Positions 44,492 to 53,309 are shown, counted from the first letter of the stretch. The stretch: DNA of 64,000 bases from Arthrobacter zhangbolii (GCF_022869865.1 NZ_CP094984.1:2852001-2916000); one strand, 5' to 3'. Numbers and translations: made by a program. The notes: generated from the letters alone by a model not told the origin.

Positions 44492-44914
44492 CTAGGCGTT
44501 TCGGCGTCGGGCCGCGGCGTAGCGCAGCGCCCAGGCCGCCAGGCCGGCCGCGCAGAAGAGCGGAAGCGGGACGGTCCAGCCCGCCACAGCCTGCAGCGCA
44601 ACCCCCAAGGACACCACCACCATCACATCGGTGAAGGCGGCGGCAGCCGCATCCCGGGACCAGGAACGTTCGACGTCGGCAGCACCTGCGGCCTCGATCC
44701 GGCGGGTTTCCGCCGAATTCAGGACCAGCATCCAGAAGGCAACCCCCACCATGGGCCCCACTGCCGCGGCAAACACCGGCACGTACAGCGCCGGGTCCCC
44801 TCCGTTGCTCAGCGCCACCGCCCAGCCCAGGGCCGCTCCCGCTGCGGCGCCCCCGGCCGTGCTCAATCCAATCCTGAGTCCGCGGGTCCGCCTGCCCGCT
44901 GTTTCCGTCGCCAT
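44492..44914 (-). CDS. Small membrane protein paired with XRE regulator
   Basis: The protein has 140 residues from ATG 44914; the frame is open to 45112, but that upstream part overlaps the promoter of the opposing gene and does not look like protein. About four hydrophobic helices are visible, with a charged hairpin RRIEAAGAADVERSWSRD between helices two and three. It resembles the two-gene membrane-protein/XRE units seen in many Gram-positives. Function unknown. Confidence 0.65.
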   Translation of the reverse strand: MATETAGRRTRGLRIGLSTAGGAAAGAALGWAVALSNGGDPALYVPVFAAAVGPMVGVAFWMLVLNSAETRRIEAAGAADVERSWSRDAAAAAFTDVMVVVSLGVALQAVAGWTVPLPLFCAAGLAAWALRYAAARRRNA

Positions 44915-44944
44915 GGCCGAAAGCCTGCCACCGACCCCGCCGAC

Positions 44945-44962
44945 TGTAAAGGGTGCTTTACA
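44945..44962. promoter_or_regulatory. Inverted repeat, candidate operator of the XRE/membrane-protein unit
   Basis: TGTAAAG (44945-44951) and CTTTACA (44956-44962) form a perfect 7-bp inverted repeat with a 4-nt spacer, 31 nt upstream of the membrane-protein start. On the minus strand TACAGT, a possible -10 box, overlaps its downstream end. Confidence 0.55.
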
Positions 44963-45028
44963 TTCCGGAGTGCCCGCTGCAGGACACCCGCCGGCTAAGC
45001 CGCGAGCATAAGCCCGGCGCGCGGCCCT

Positions 45029-45056
45029 TCGACACCGCCCCGCGGATGGATATATT
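45029..45056 (+). promoter_or_regulatory. Leaderless promoter of the S9 peptidase gene
   Basis: TCGACA (45029-45034, 5 of 6 to TTGACA) and TATATT (45051-45056, 5 of 6 to TATAAT) are spaced by 16 nt. The ATG at 45063 is 6 nt after the -10 box, so transcription should start at the start codon. No ribosome site is present. Confidence 0.6.
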
Positions 45057-45062
45057 CGAATC

Positions 45063-47240
45063 ATGACTACTCCCCAGCCCCCGGTTGCCAAGAAAGTCCC
45101 TACTGAACGCACCCACCACGGCGATACGTTTGTGGATAACTATGAGTGGCTGCGGGAGAAGGAAAGCCCCGAGGTGGTGGCGCACCTGACCGCAGAGAAC
45201 GAGTACACCGCCGCGGTCACCGCAGACCAGGAAGAGCTGCGCAACCGGATCTTCGAGGAGATCAGGAACCGTACCGAAGAGACTGACCTCTCCGTCCCCG
45301 CCCGCAAGAAGGGCTGGTGGTATTACACCCGCACCGAGGAGGGCAAGCAGTACGCGATCCACTGCCGCACCGCCGCCCGGGACACCGGTGACCTGGCCGC
45401 CGACTGGACTCCGCCGTCGGTCCTGCCCGGAGTGCCGGTAGAGGGCGAACAAATCCTGATCGACGGCAATGCGGAAGCGGAGGGCAAGCCTTTCTTCTCC
45501 CTCGGCGGCCTGGCCGTAACCGAGGACGGTCACCTGCTGGCCTACTCCGAGGACAACGCCGGTGATGAACGCTTCACCCTGCGGATCAAGGACCTGCGCA
45601 CAGGCGACCTGCTGCCGGACAGCATCCCCAATGTCTTCTACTCGCTTGCGTTCTCCCCCGATGGCAACCGCGTGTTCTACACCGTGGTGGATGACTCCTG
45701 GCGCCCCTACCAGGTCAAGGCCCATACCCTCGGCACCCCGGTGGAAGACGACGTCGTCATCTACCAGGAGGACGACATTGCCATGTGGACCGGCTTTGAC
45801 CTTTCCGCAGACCGCCGGCAGCTGCTCATCGGCATCAGCAGCTCCGAGTACAGCGAGTACCGGGTGCTGGACTTTGATGATCCCGCGGACACCGTCCGCG
45901 TGCTGATTCCGCGCAGTGAACGGATTCTTTACGAAGCCGAACCGCTCACTGTGGACGGGCGCCGTCAGTACCTGCTCACGCACAACCACGGGGCCCTGAA
46001 CTCAATGCTTTCCCTGGTTGCGGAGGAGGAATTCGCTAAGCCGCTGGCCGATCAGCACTGGCAGACCGTCATTGCCCACGACGACACCGTGCGGGTCAAC
46101 GGCGCCGCCGTAACCCGGACCCATGTGCTCGTCTCCGTCCGCAAGGACACAACGGAACGCGTTCAGATCCTCCCCTTGGAAGGCCTCGGCACTCCCGCCC
46201 AGGCGCCTGCGGTGGAACCGGCCTTCGACGAGGAGCTGTACACCGCCAACCTAGCGAACGCGGAATTCGATTCCCCGATCATCCGGCTCAGCTACACCTC
46301 CTTCCTCACCCCGCCGCGGGTTTACGACTACGTCCTGTCCACCGGTGACCTGGAACTGCGGAAGCAGACGCCGGTCAAGGGCGGCTACCGTTCCGAGGAC
46401 TACGTGGCCGAACGTGAATGGGCGACGGCGGCGGACGGCACCCGCATTCCGCTCTCGGTCATCCGCCGGGCGGATCTGCGCCGGGACGGCAGCAACCCGG
46501 CACTGGTTTACGCCTACGGAAGCTATGAAGTGAGCATGGATCCCGGCTTCAATGTTGCCCGGTTGTCCCTGCTGGACCGCGGCGTGGTCTACGTGGTGGC
46601 CCACATCCGCGGCGGCGGCGAGATGGGCCGGGCCTGGTACGACGACGGCAAGAAGCTGAACAAAAAGAACACCTTCACGGACTTCGTGGATGCCACGGAC
46701 TGGGTCGCGGCGTCGGGCTGGGCGGATCCGGGCCGGATCGCCGCCATGGGCGGCTCGGCCGGCGGGCTGCTGATGGGCGCAGTAGCGAACCTGGCACCGG
46801 AGAAATACCGGGCCATTGTGGCGCAGGTGCCGTTTGTGGATGCCCTGACCTCCATCCTGGATCCGGACCTGCCGCTCTCGGCTCTCGAGTGGGAGGAATG
46901 GGGCAACCCCATCACCGACCCCGAGGTGTACCGGTACATGAAGGAATACACCCCCTACGAAAACATCCGCGCCGTGGACTATCCGAAGATCGCAGCTGTC
47001 ACCAGCTTTAATGACACCCGCGTCCTGTACGTGGAGCCGGCCAAATGGGTGGCGCAGCTGCGGGAAACCTCCACCGGGTCAGAACCCATCGTGCTCAAGA
47101 TCGAAATGGACGGCGGCCACGGCGGGGCCTCCGGCCGGTACGAGGCATGGAAGGACCGGGCGTGGGACTACGCCTTCATCCTCGCCGCCCTCGGTGCGCG
47201 GGACCTGCTGCCGGCGGCCGCGCGCGAGGACGCCGCGTAG
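45063..47240 (+). CDS. ptrB: S9-family prolyl oligopeptidase / oligopeptidase B
   Basis: This 725-residue serine peptidase has an N-terminal seven-bladed propeller region (about 70-410), with NYEWLREKESPEVVAHLTAENEY at the start, and a C-terminal alpha/beta-hydrolase domain. The nucleophile is Ser565 in MGGSAGGLLMG and the catalytic His is His686 in DGGHGG. HIRGGGEMGRAWYDDGK and FNDTRV are conserved. Oligopeptidase B cleaves short peptides after basic residues in the cytoplasm. Its length fits the family. It appears monocistronic. Confidence 0.92.
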   Translation: MTTPQPPVAKKVPTERTHHGDTFVDNYEWLREKESPEVVAHLTAENEYTAAVTADQEELRNRIFEEIRNRTEETDLSVPARKKGWWYYTRTEEGKQYAIHCRTAARDTGDLAADWTPPSVLPGVPVEGEQILIDGNAEAEGKPFFSLGGLAVTEDGHLLAYSEDNAGDERFTLRIKDLRTGDLLPDSIPNVFYSLAFSPDGNRVFYTVVDDSWRPYQVKAHTLGTPVEDDVVIYQEDDIAMWTGFDLSADRRQLLIGISSSEYSEYRVLDFDDPADTVRVLIPRSERILYEAEPLTVDGRRQYLLTHNHGALNSMLSLVAEEEFAKPLADQHWQTVIAHDDTVRVNGAAVTRTHVLVSVRKDTTERVQILPLEGLGTPAQAPAVEPAFDEELYTANLANAEFDSPIIRLSYTSFLTPPRVYDYVLSTGDLELRKQTPVKGGYRSEDYVAEREWATAADGTRIPLSVIRRADLRRDGSNPALVYAYGSYEVSMDPGFNVARLSLLDRGVVYVVAHIRGGGEMGRAWYDDGKKLNKKNTFTDFVDATDWVAASGWADPGRIAAMGGSAGGLLMGAVANLAPEKYRAIVAQVPFVDALTSILDPDLPLSALEWEEWGNPITDPEVYRYMKEYTPYENIRAVDYPKIAAVTSFNDTRVLYVEPAKWVAQLRETSTGSEPIVLKIEMDGGHGGASGRYEAWKDRAWDYAFILAALGARDLLPAAAREDAA

Positions 47241-47245
47241 GCGAA

Positions 47246-47317
47246 CGGGACATTCTGCGTAGCCCGCATCGCCGAGCGAGGAACGAGCGAGGTGTCTAAG
47301 GGCGGCGGAATGTCCCG
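47246..47317. repeat. REP-like palindromic element between convergent genes
   Basis: CGGGACATTC (47246-47255) and GAATGTCCCG (47308-47317) form a perfect 10-bp inverted repeat around a 52-nt loop. The loop contains GAGCGAGGAACGAGCGAGG, itself an internal repeat. The element fits between the S9 peptidase and cebR stops and looks like an interspersed palindromic repeat rather than a plain terminator. Confidence 0.55.
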
Positions 47318-47322
47318 GTAGC

Positions 47323-48375
47323 CTAGGCGGAGTGCCGGATCACCAGTTCCGGCGGGTACACCGCCGGTTCCAGCCGGGAGCCGGGCTCCTCGATTTCCTG
47401 CAGCAGCATCTCGGAGGCACGCCGGGCCATTTCGATCATGGGGTTTATGACGGTGGTCAGGCCCGGGGTGCTGGACGCGGCAAGCTGGTGGTTGTCATAG
47501 CCCACCAGCGCCACATCGCCGGGCACGGAAAGACCCCGCTCGCGCAGCACGTTCAGCACACCCAGGGCCATAAGATCCGACGCCGCGAAGATGGCGTCGA
47601 TGTCCGGATTAGTGTCCAGCAGCCTGGCCGCTGCGGCCGCACCGCCCTCGGTGGTGAACTGGCCGCTTTCCATTCCCGCCGGTGCCAGGCCCGCTTCTGC
47701 CAGCCCTGCCCGCCATCCTTCGGTCCGGTCCTGGGCCGCGGTCATGTCCGCCGGTCCCGTGACAGTGGCAATGCGGCGGTAGCCCCGCTCCATCAGGTGC
47801 CGGGCAGCAAGCAGTCCTCCGGTGCGGTTGTCCGTGTCCACGAACACCAATCCGTCCCGGTCCTGCCAGGGGCGTCCGATAAAAACGGCCGGCAGGGGCG
47901 CATCCGCCAGCTGGGTTTCCAAGGCGTCCGCCTTGTGGTGGGAGACCACAATGGCTCCGTCCACGTGTCCGCTGCGCAGGTAGCGGATGATCTGCCCTTC
48001 CTTCTCGCCCTGCCGGGCAATCAGCAGCACCAGCTGGACTTCCGTGTCCTTCAGCGACTCCGTGATGCCGTTCAGCGTCATGGCGAAGAAGGGGTCCACC
48101 AGCACCCGGCCGTCCGGTTCCGGAATGACGAGGGCAATGGAATCGGCGCGGCTGGTGGCGAGGGACCGGGCCGCACGGTTGGGGGTGAACCCCAACTCAC
48201 CAATGGCCGCATCAATGGCGGCCTGAGTCTGGGCGCTCACCCGTGCCCCGCCGTTAATCGCCCGCGAAACAGTGGAGCGGGAGACACCGGAAAGCGCCGC
48301 CACGTCCTCCAGCGTAGGGCTGGCCCTGCGGGGTTTGACCGGCGCGGTGCGGGTGCCGGGGTCCAAGCTGCTCAC
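47323..48375 (-). CDS. cebR: LacI-family repressor of the cellobiose operon
   Basis: The protein has 350 residues from GTG 48375. This start is chosen because the GTG overlaps the bglC stop as GTGA, a coupled arrangement; the longer frame upstream is antisense within bglC. The N-terminal HTH is PTLEDVAALSGVSRSTVSRAINGGARVS, then the hinge NRAARSLATSRAD and a periplasmic-binding-type ligand domain. Two TGGGAGCGCTCCCA operators, the known CebR/CelR site of Streptomyces and Thermobifida, precede cebE. It should repress the operon until cellobiose binds. Confidence 0.88.
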   Translation of the reverse strand: MSSLDPGTRTAPVKPRRASPTLEDVAALSGVSRSTVSRAINGGARVSAQTQAAIDAAIGELGFTPNRAARSLATSRADSIALVIPEPDGRVLVDPFFAMTLNGITESLKDTEVQLVLLIARQGEKEGQIIRYLRSGHVDGAIVVSHHKADALETQLADAPLPAVFIGRPWQDRDGLVFVDTDNRTGGLLAARHLMERGYRRIATVTGPADMTAAQDRTEGWRAGLAEAGLAPAGMESGQFTTEGGAAAAARLLDTNPDIDAIFAASDLMALGVLNVLRERGLSVPGDVALVGYDNHQLAASSTPGLTTVINPMIEMARRASEMLLQEIEEPGSRLEPAVYPPELVIRHSA

Positions 48376-49832
48376 CCTACCGACGATACGACATGGGACC
48401 CCGCTCCGGAGGACCGTTCCGGCAACTCGTTGGCACGGGCAACTTCGGCGAACCACCGGCCGCTGGCCTTTGGCGTTCGCTGCTGCGTGGCATAGTCCAC
48501 ATGGACTATGCCGAACCGTTTCGCGTAGCCCCAGGCCCATTCGAAGTTGTCCATCAGTGACCAGGCAAAGTAGCCGCGGACATCCACACCGTCCGCTGCC
48601 GCCTGTTGGACCGCGGCCAGGTGCGCTTCGATAAACCCCAGCCGGTCCTCGTCCCGGACCACGCCGTCCACCACCTCGTCGTCGTCGAACGCCGCACCGT
48701 TTTCCGTGATGTACAGCTTCACGCCGGCCGGGCCGGTGTATTCGCGCTGCAGCCGCATCAGCAGCCGATGCAGGCCCTCAGGCTGGATTTCCCAGCCCAT
48801 GTTGGTCACCGGCAGCCCGCGCGGCACGGTGTATACACCGTCCGCGGCGGGATACGGGCTGGCCGTGGGCCGTGCAGAGGGAGCGGCAGTGGTAATGGCC
48901 ACCGCCGGTTCGGTTTTGGTCACCGCCTCACCGTGGTAATAATTCACACCGAGGAAGTCGATGGGGGTGCTGATCGCGGCCAGGTCGCCGTCGCGAATAT
49001 GGCCCTGGAGCCCGTAGGGCGCCAGATCCGCCAGCACATCCTCGGGATACTGGCCACGGAACACCGGGTCGGCAAAGACCCGGTTGAACTGACCGTCAAT
49101 GCGGCGGGCAGCGTCCACGTCATCCGGGTTCTGCGGATCCAGCGGATCAGCAACCGTGAAGTTCAGGGTCAGCCCCAGCTCCAGCGCTGCATCCCGTGCC
49201 CGCAGTTCCTGCGCGGCCAGCCCGTGGGCGAGCAGGAGGTGGTGGTTGGCGGCAACGGCCTGCGACCGGTCCTGCAGCCCCGGCGCATGTTCCCCGCTGG
49301 CATAGCCCACGTAGGCCGAGCACCACGGCTCGTTCAGGGTGGTCCAGGCCTGCACCCTGTCCCCCAGGACATCGTGGACGCTGAGCGCATACTCGGCAAA
49401 GCGGTAGGCGGTGTCGCGGTTGGCCCAGCCGCCGGCGTCCTGCAGTGCCTGCGGCAGGTCCCAGTGGTAGAGCGTCAGCCAGGGTTTGATTCCGGCGTCC
49501 AGCAGTTTGTCGGTGAGCCGGCTGTAGAAGTCCAGGCCCGCGGGGTTCACGGCACCGCCGTCGGGCCGGATCCGCGCCCAGGAGGTCGAGAACCGGTAGG
49601 AGGCCAGATTCAGGGACTGCATGAGCGCTACGTCCTCGTCGAGTCGGTGGTAATGGTCGCAGGCAACGTCTCCGTTGTCGCCGTTGGCCACGGCACCGGG
49701 AACCCGGGCGAAGGTGTCCCAGATGGAGTCCTTCCTGCCGTCCTCGGAGGCTGCCCCCTCCACCTGGTAGGCAGCGGTGGCCGCGCCCCACAGGAACCCC
49801 GGGGGGAACTGGCCGTTGTTGTTCTGCGTCAT
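48372..49832 (-). CDS. bglC: GH1 beta-glucosidase
   Basis: The protein has 486 residues from ATG 49832, whose start overlaps the cebG stop (ATGA). It is a glycoside hydrolase family 1 enzyme: N-terminal FLWGAATAAYQVEGA, acid/base Glu168 in TLNEPW and nucleophile Glu377 in YITENGAAFDD. It would split imported cellobiose or cello-oligosaccharides in the cytoplasm. It has no signal peptide. Its stop overlaps the cebR start as GTGA. Confidence 0.95.
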   Translation of the reverse strand: MTQNNNGQFPPGFLWGAATAAYQVEGAASEDGRKDSIWDTFARVPGAVANGDNGDVACDHYHRLDEDVALMQSLNLASYRFSTSWARIRPDGGAVNPAGLDFYSRLTDKLLDAGIKPWLTLYHWDLPQALQDAGGWANRDTAYRFAEYALSVHDVLGDRVQAWTTLNEPWCSAYVGYASGEHAPGLQDRSQAVAANHHLLLAHGLAAQELRARDAALELGLTLNFTVADPLDPQNPDDVDAARRIDGQFNRVFADPVFRGQYPEDVLADLAPYGLQGHIRDGDLAAISTPIDFLGVNYYHGEAVTKTEPAVAITTAAPSARPTASPYPAADGVYTVPRGLPVTNMGWEIQPEGLHRLLMRLQREYTGPAGVKLYITENGAAFDDDEVVDGVVRDEDRLGFIEAHLAAVQQAAADGVDVRGYFAWSLMDNFEWAWGYAKRFGIVHVDYATQQRTPKASGRWFAEVARANELPERSSGAGSHVVSSVG

Positions 49833-50776
49833 CCTTTGACCGCTCCCTGCATGATTCCTGCAACCAGGTGCCGTCCGGCGACGGCGAAGACAATAAACAG
49901 CGGAATGGTGGAAAGCACCACACCGGCAAGCACCACCGAGTAATCCACGAAGCGCGCCGACTGAAGCTGGGACAGCGCCACGGGCAGGGTGGGGTTTTGG
50001 GCGTTGAGCACAATGAACGGCCAGAAGAAGTTGGTCCATGTGGCCACGAAGGTAAACAGCGCCAGCATGGCGGCTGCCGGACGGCCCGCCGGCAGGGCTA
50101 CATGCCAGAACGCCTGCCACATGTTCGCGCCGTCCATCCGGACGGCTTCGATGAGCTCATCGGGCAGCGCGTCCCGCAGATACTGCGTCATCCAGAACAC
50201 TCCGAACGCGGTGACGAGGCCCGGAACAATAACCGCCCCCATGGTGCCGGTCCAACCCAGCTTCGACATCACGATGAACAGGGGAACCACACCCAGCTGT
50301 GTGGGCACGGCCATGGTGGCGACGACGAACACCAGCAGCACCTTGCTGCCCCGGAACCGCAGCTTGGCGAAGGCGAAACCTGCCAGCGAGGAGAAGATCA
50401 CCACGGACGCTGCCGTCACCGTGGACACCAGGACGCTGTTGCCCAGCGCCTTCCAGAACGGAATGCTGTCCAGCACGGTGGCGGCGTTGATAAAGAAGTT
50501 GCCGCCCGGCAGCAGGGTCATGCCCGAGGCCAGGGCGTCGCTGTCGTGGCTGGCCACCAGGACGGACCAGAGAATGGGAAGCGCCGAACCGAGGATCACC
50601 GCTCCCAGCAGCCCGTAGGTCAGGAACCCGGGCCGCCGGTTGTAGCCGCCGGTTTTCCGGCCGCGTCCCGGGCGCCCGGGCCGCGGCGGGCGTGCCCCGG
50701 TCCGTTCCCGGCGTCGTTTGGCCGCGTCGGCGGCCTTCCGGCCGGCGGTTTGTTCAACCATGGGTACGGAAGTCAT
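49829..50776 (-). CDS. cebG: Carbohydrate ABC permease (CebG-type)
   Basis: The protein has 315 residues from ATG 50776, with GGGAGG 7 nt upstream and an ATGA overlap with cebF. About 50 residues rich in Arg, Pro and Gly precede the first helix. It has six helices and the EAA loop ELIEAVRMDGANMWQAFWHVALPAGRPA of MalG-type permeases. It forms the channel with CebF. No ATPase gene is in the cluster, as expected if the shared MsiK-type ATPase is used. Confidence 0.88.
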   Translation of the reverse strand: MTSVPMVEQTAGRKAADAAKRRRERTGARPPRPGRPGRGRKTGGYNRRPGFLTYGLLGAVILGSALPILWSVLVASHDSDALASGMTLLPGGNFFINAATVLDSIPFWKALGNSVLVSTVTAASVVIFSSLAGFAFAKLRFRGSKVLLVFVVATMAVPTQLGVVPLFIVMSKLGWTGTMGAVIVPGLVTAFGVFWMTQYLRDALPDELIEAVRMDGANMWQAFWHVALPAGRPAAAMLALFTFVATWTNFFWPFIVLNAQNPTLPVALSQLQSARFVDYSVVLAGVVLSTIPLFIVFAVAGRHLVAGIMQGAVKG

Positions 50777-51732
50777 CTGCGTCCTCCCTGAGTGGCGATC
50801 CGTCTGGTGATGAGGAAATTGAGGGCGGCGATGATGACGATGATGACGAACAGCAGCCAGGCGACCGCCGAGGCGCGTCCGAAGCTGCGCTGGCCCCAGC
50901 CCATTTCCCAGATGTACATGGTCAGGGTCTGCCATTGCCGGTCCGCCCCGCCGAGTCCGGTGATGTCAAAGACCCGCGGCTCGTCGAAGATCTGAAGACC
51001 GCCGATGGTGGCGGTGATGACCACGAAAATGATGGTGGGCCGCAGCATCGGCACGGTCACCGAGATGAACTGGCGCCAGCGGCTGGCGCCGTCAATGATG
51101 GCGGCCTCGTACATGTCCCGGGGAACCGCCTGCATGGCGGCGAGGAAGATCAGGGCGTTGTATCCGGTCCAGCGGAAGTTCACCATGGTGGCAATGGCTG
51201 CGTGGCTGGCCAGCTGGTTGGAGTGCCATCCCACCGGGTCCAGGCCCACGGCCAGGAGCAGGGCGTTGATGGTGCCGGAATCATCGGCGAAGAGCCGGTT
51301 GAAGATCAGGCCCACGGCCACCGGGGCCACGATGTAGGGCACCAGCACGCCCATCCGCCAGAAGGTCTTGGCGCGCAGGTTCGCGTCCAGGACCGCTGCG
51401 ATGGCGATGGCGATGATGATCTGCGGAACGGCGGAGATCAGGAAGATGCTGAAGGTGTTGCCCACGGCATTCCAGAAATAAGGCTGCGACAGGATAAACG
51501 TGTAGTTCTCCGCGCCCACGAAACCCTGGTTGCCGCCGATGAGGCTCCAGTTGTGCAGTGAAACCCAGCCCGTGTAAATGAGCGGGAAAAGGCCCACAAT
51601 GCCAAAAAGGATGAAGAACGGCGAGATGTAGAGGTAGGGGGAGACTTTCACGTCCCAGCGGGCGAGCTTGCTGCGGAACCCGATCCTGCGGACCGGCGTG
51701 CGCACCGGCGGCGGCTTGACGGCGACAGCCAT
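50773..51732 (-). CDS. cebF: Carbohydrate ABC permease (CebF-type)
   Basis: The protein has 319 residues from ATG 51732; AGGAAG 7 nt upstream decides against the in-frame start at 51753. It has six helices of the MalF type (YLYISPFFILFGIVGLFPLIYTGWVSL) and the EAA loop MYEAAIIDGASRWRQFISVTVPMLRPT. It overlaps cebG by ATGA and lies downstream of cebE, separated by a 108-nt gap with a strong hairpin. Confidence 0.88.
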   Translation of the reverse strand: MAVAVKPPPVRTPVRRIGFRSKLARWDVKVSPYLYISPFFILFGIVGLFPLIYTGWVSLHNWSLIGGNQGFVGAENYTFILSQPYFWNAVGNTFSIFLISAVPQIIIAIAIAAVLDANLRAKTFWRMGVLVPYIVAPVAVGLIFNRLFADDSGTINALLLAVGLDPVGWHSNQLASHAAIATMVNFRWTGYNALIFLAAMQAVPRDMYEAAIIDGASRWRQFISVTVPMLRPTIIFVVITATIGGLQIFDEPRVFDITGLGGADRQWQTLTMYIWEMGWGQRSFGRASAVAWLLFVIIVIIAALNFLITRRIATQGGRR

Positions 51733-51770
51733 GGCTATCTTCCTAACGTTCAAGGGGAAAGAAGTTGGTT

Positions 51771-51829
51771 CCGGTGCCTGTGGCGCCCTTCCCGCGGGAC
51801 TACGCGCGGGCGGCGGCCACAGGCACCGG
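51771..51829 (-). promoter_or_regulatory. Intercistronic hairpin between cebE and cebF
   Basis: CCGGTGCCTGTGGC (51771-51784) pairs perfectly with GCCACAGGCACCGG (51816-51829), 14 bp, around a 31-nt loop that can itself form a smaller CG-rich stem. It starts 12 nt after the cebE stop codon. There is no U-tract, so it probably protects the cebE 3' end and raises binding-protein level. Confidence 0.7.
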
Positions 51830-51840
51830 AGGTTTGGGGG

Positions 51841-53142
51841 CTACTGCAGGGCGTTGACCCCGGTCACGAACTTCTCCCAGGAGGAGGCCGCGTCATCGGT
51901 CTTGACCACGTCTACGCGGTTCAGTGCCTGCTGCATGGCGTCATTGATGGGGAAGTACTTCTCGCCCTTGAAGGGCGTCACGGTGACGGCCTCCGCACGT
52001 TCGGCCAGGATTTCTCCCACCGGCGCATCGTTGAAGAACTCGTTGGTGGAGCTCAGCAGGGTTTCGGATTCCAGCGCTTCGGTCTGGCTGGGGAAGGTGC
52101 CCTTGGCTTCGAAGGCCTTGATCTGCTGCTCGGGGGCGGTCAGCCACTGTGCCAGCTTGATGGCTTCTTCCTGGTTCTTGCCCTGTGTGGGCACGGTCAG
52201 GTAGGAGCCGCCCCAGTTGCCGCCGCCGCCCGGGAAGACGTTGGCGATGTCCCAGCCTTCGACGCCGGCGGCGTTGCCTTCAATGCTGCCCAGCATCCAG
52301 CCCGGGCAGAAGGTGGTGGCAAAGGCGCCGCTCTGGAAGCCTGCCTTGTAGTCATCCGACCAGAGTTCCAGGTGGGCGGAGAGGCCCTTGTCCACGGAAT
52401 TCTCCAGGACCTGGTTGTAAATGTCTTTTACTTCCTGGTTCTCGGTGGCGATGACGGTTCCGTCATTTTCCTCGTAGGCGTTCTCCACCTGGTTGATCAT
52501 GGCCTGGTAGGTGGCCATGGCCGAGTCATACCAGGCGACGTCGGAGGCCGCGGTGAACTTCTCGCCCACCTCGAAGTAGTGGTCCCAGTCGCCTTCCAGC
52601 AGGGCTGCGACTTCCTCGCGGTCGGTCGGCAGTCCGGCAGCGGCGAAGAGATCCGAGCGGTAGCAGATGGCTTCCGGACCGATGTCGGTGCCGTAGCCGA
52701 TGAGTTTGCCGTCCTCGGTGGTTGCGCCTTCGGTTTTCCACTCCAGCCAGCGGTCTTCCACCTCGGGGCTGGCCAGATCAGCGAATTGGTCCGGGTACTG
52801 CTTGAGCTCGGGCAGCCAGTCCACCTCGATACCCTCGATGTCCGAAAGGCCCGAGCCGGCAGCGAGCTTGGTGCTCAGGTTGTCGCGGGCAATGTTGGAC
52901 GTGGCCTTTTTGTCATGAACGATCTTCACGTCGGGGTTGGCGTCCATGTACTCCTCGAACAGGTCCTCGTACCCGAACTCGTTGAAGGTACTGACGCTGA
53001 GCGTCACCTGGCCGTCTTCTCCGGCTGCTCCGTCATCTCCGCCGCCGCAGGCGGTCAGGAGAAGGGCTGCAGCTGCAACAGATGCGGCAACTGCGGGACC
53101 GCGGCGGCGCGCACGGGCGGCCAATGTCGGTTTGGTACTCAT
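51841..53142 (-). CDS. cebE: Cellobiose/cello-oligosaccharide ABC substrate-binding lipoprotein
   Basis: The protein has 433 residues from ATG 53142, with AAAGGAG 6 nt upstream. A basic N-terminus and hydrophobic stretch end in lipobox LTAC (about 33-36), then GGGDDG. The mature protein is a family 1 extracellular binding protein (VTLSVSTFNEFGYEDLFEEYMDANPDVKI, GIEVDWLPELKQYPDQFADL, YDSAMATYQAMINQVENAYEENDG). Operon position and the CebR-type operators point to cellobiose. Ligand not proven by sequence alone. Confidence 0.9.
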   Translation of the reverse strand: MSTKPTLAARARRRGPAVAASVAAAALLLTACGGGDDGAAGEDGQVTLSVSTFNEFGYEDLFEEYMDANPDVKIVHDKKATSNIARDNLSTKLAAGSGLSDIEGIEVDWLPELKQYPDQFADLASPEVEDRWLEWKTEGATTEDGKLIGYGTDIGPEAICYRSDLFAAAGLPTDREEVAALLEGDWDHYFEVGEKFTAASDVAWYDSAMATYQAMINQVENAYEENDGTVIATENQEVKDIYNQVLENSVDKGLSAHLELWSDDYKAGFQSGAFATTFCPGWMLGSIEGNAAGVEGWDIANVFPGGGGNWGGSYLTVPTQGKNQEEAIKLAQWLTAPEQQIKAFEAKGTFPSQTEALESETLLSSTNEFFNDAPVGEILAERAEAVTVTPFKGEKYFPINDAMQQALNRVDVVKTDDAASSWEKFVTGVNALQ

Positions 53143-53257
53143 TGCTGACTCCTTTGTCTGTGACGAGTGCACGAGTGCGTCCGCGGTTTTCCGCGCCTGC
53201 CGTGCCGATGCCTAACGGATGCGCCCTGTGTGCCCGGATCGGCGGTGACGCCTGGTG

Positions 53258-53273
53258 GTGGGAGCGCTCCCAC
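53258..53273. promoter_or_regulatory. CebR/CelR-type operator 1 (downstream site)
   Basis: GTGGGAGCGCTCCCAC is a perfect 16-bp palindrome. Its core TGGGAGCGCTCCCA is the published CelR/CebR binding site of Thermobifida and Streptomyces. It lies 116 nt upstream of cebE, just after the predicted transcription start. Confidence 0.9.
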
Positions 53274-53309
53274 AAGCAATGCCTAAATGCTGGTGTGTGA
53301 CAGATCACA

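Noticed and set aside
44286-44914. Toxin-antitoxin pair (membrane protein plus XRE)
   Set aside because: The membrane protein is 140 residues with four helices, unlike known toxins, and the arrangement fits the common membrane-protein/XRE units.
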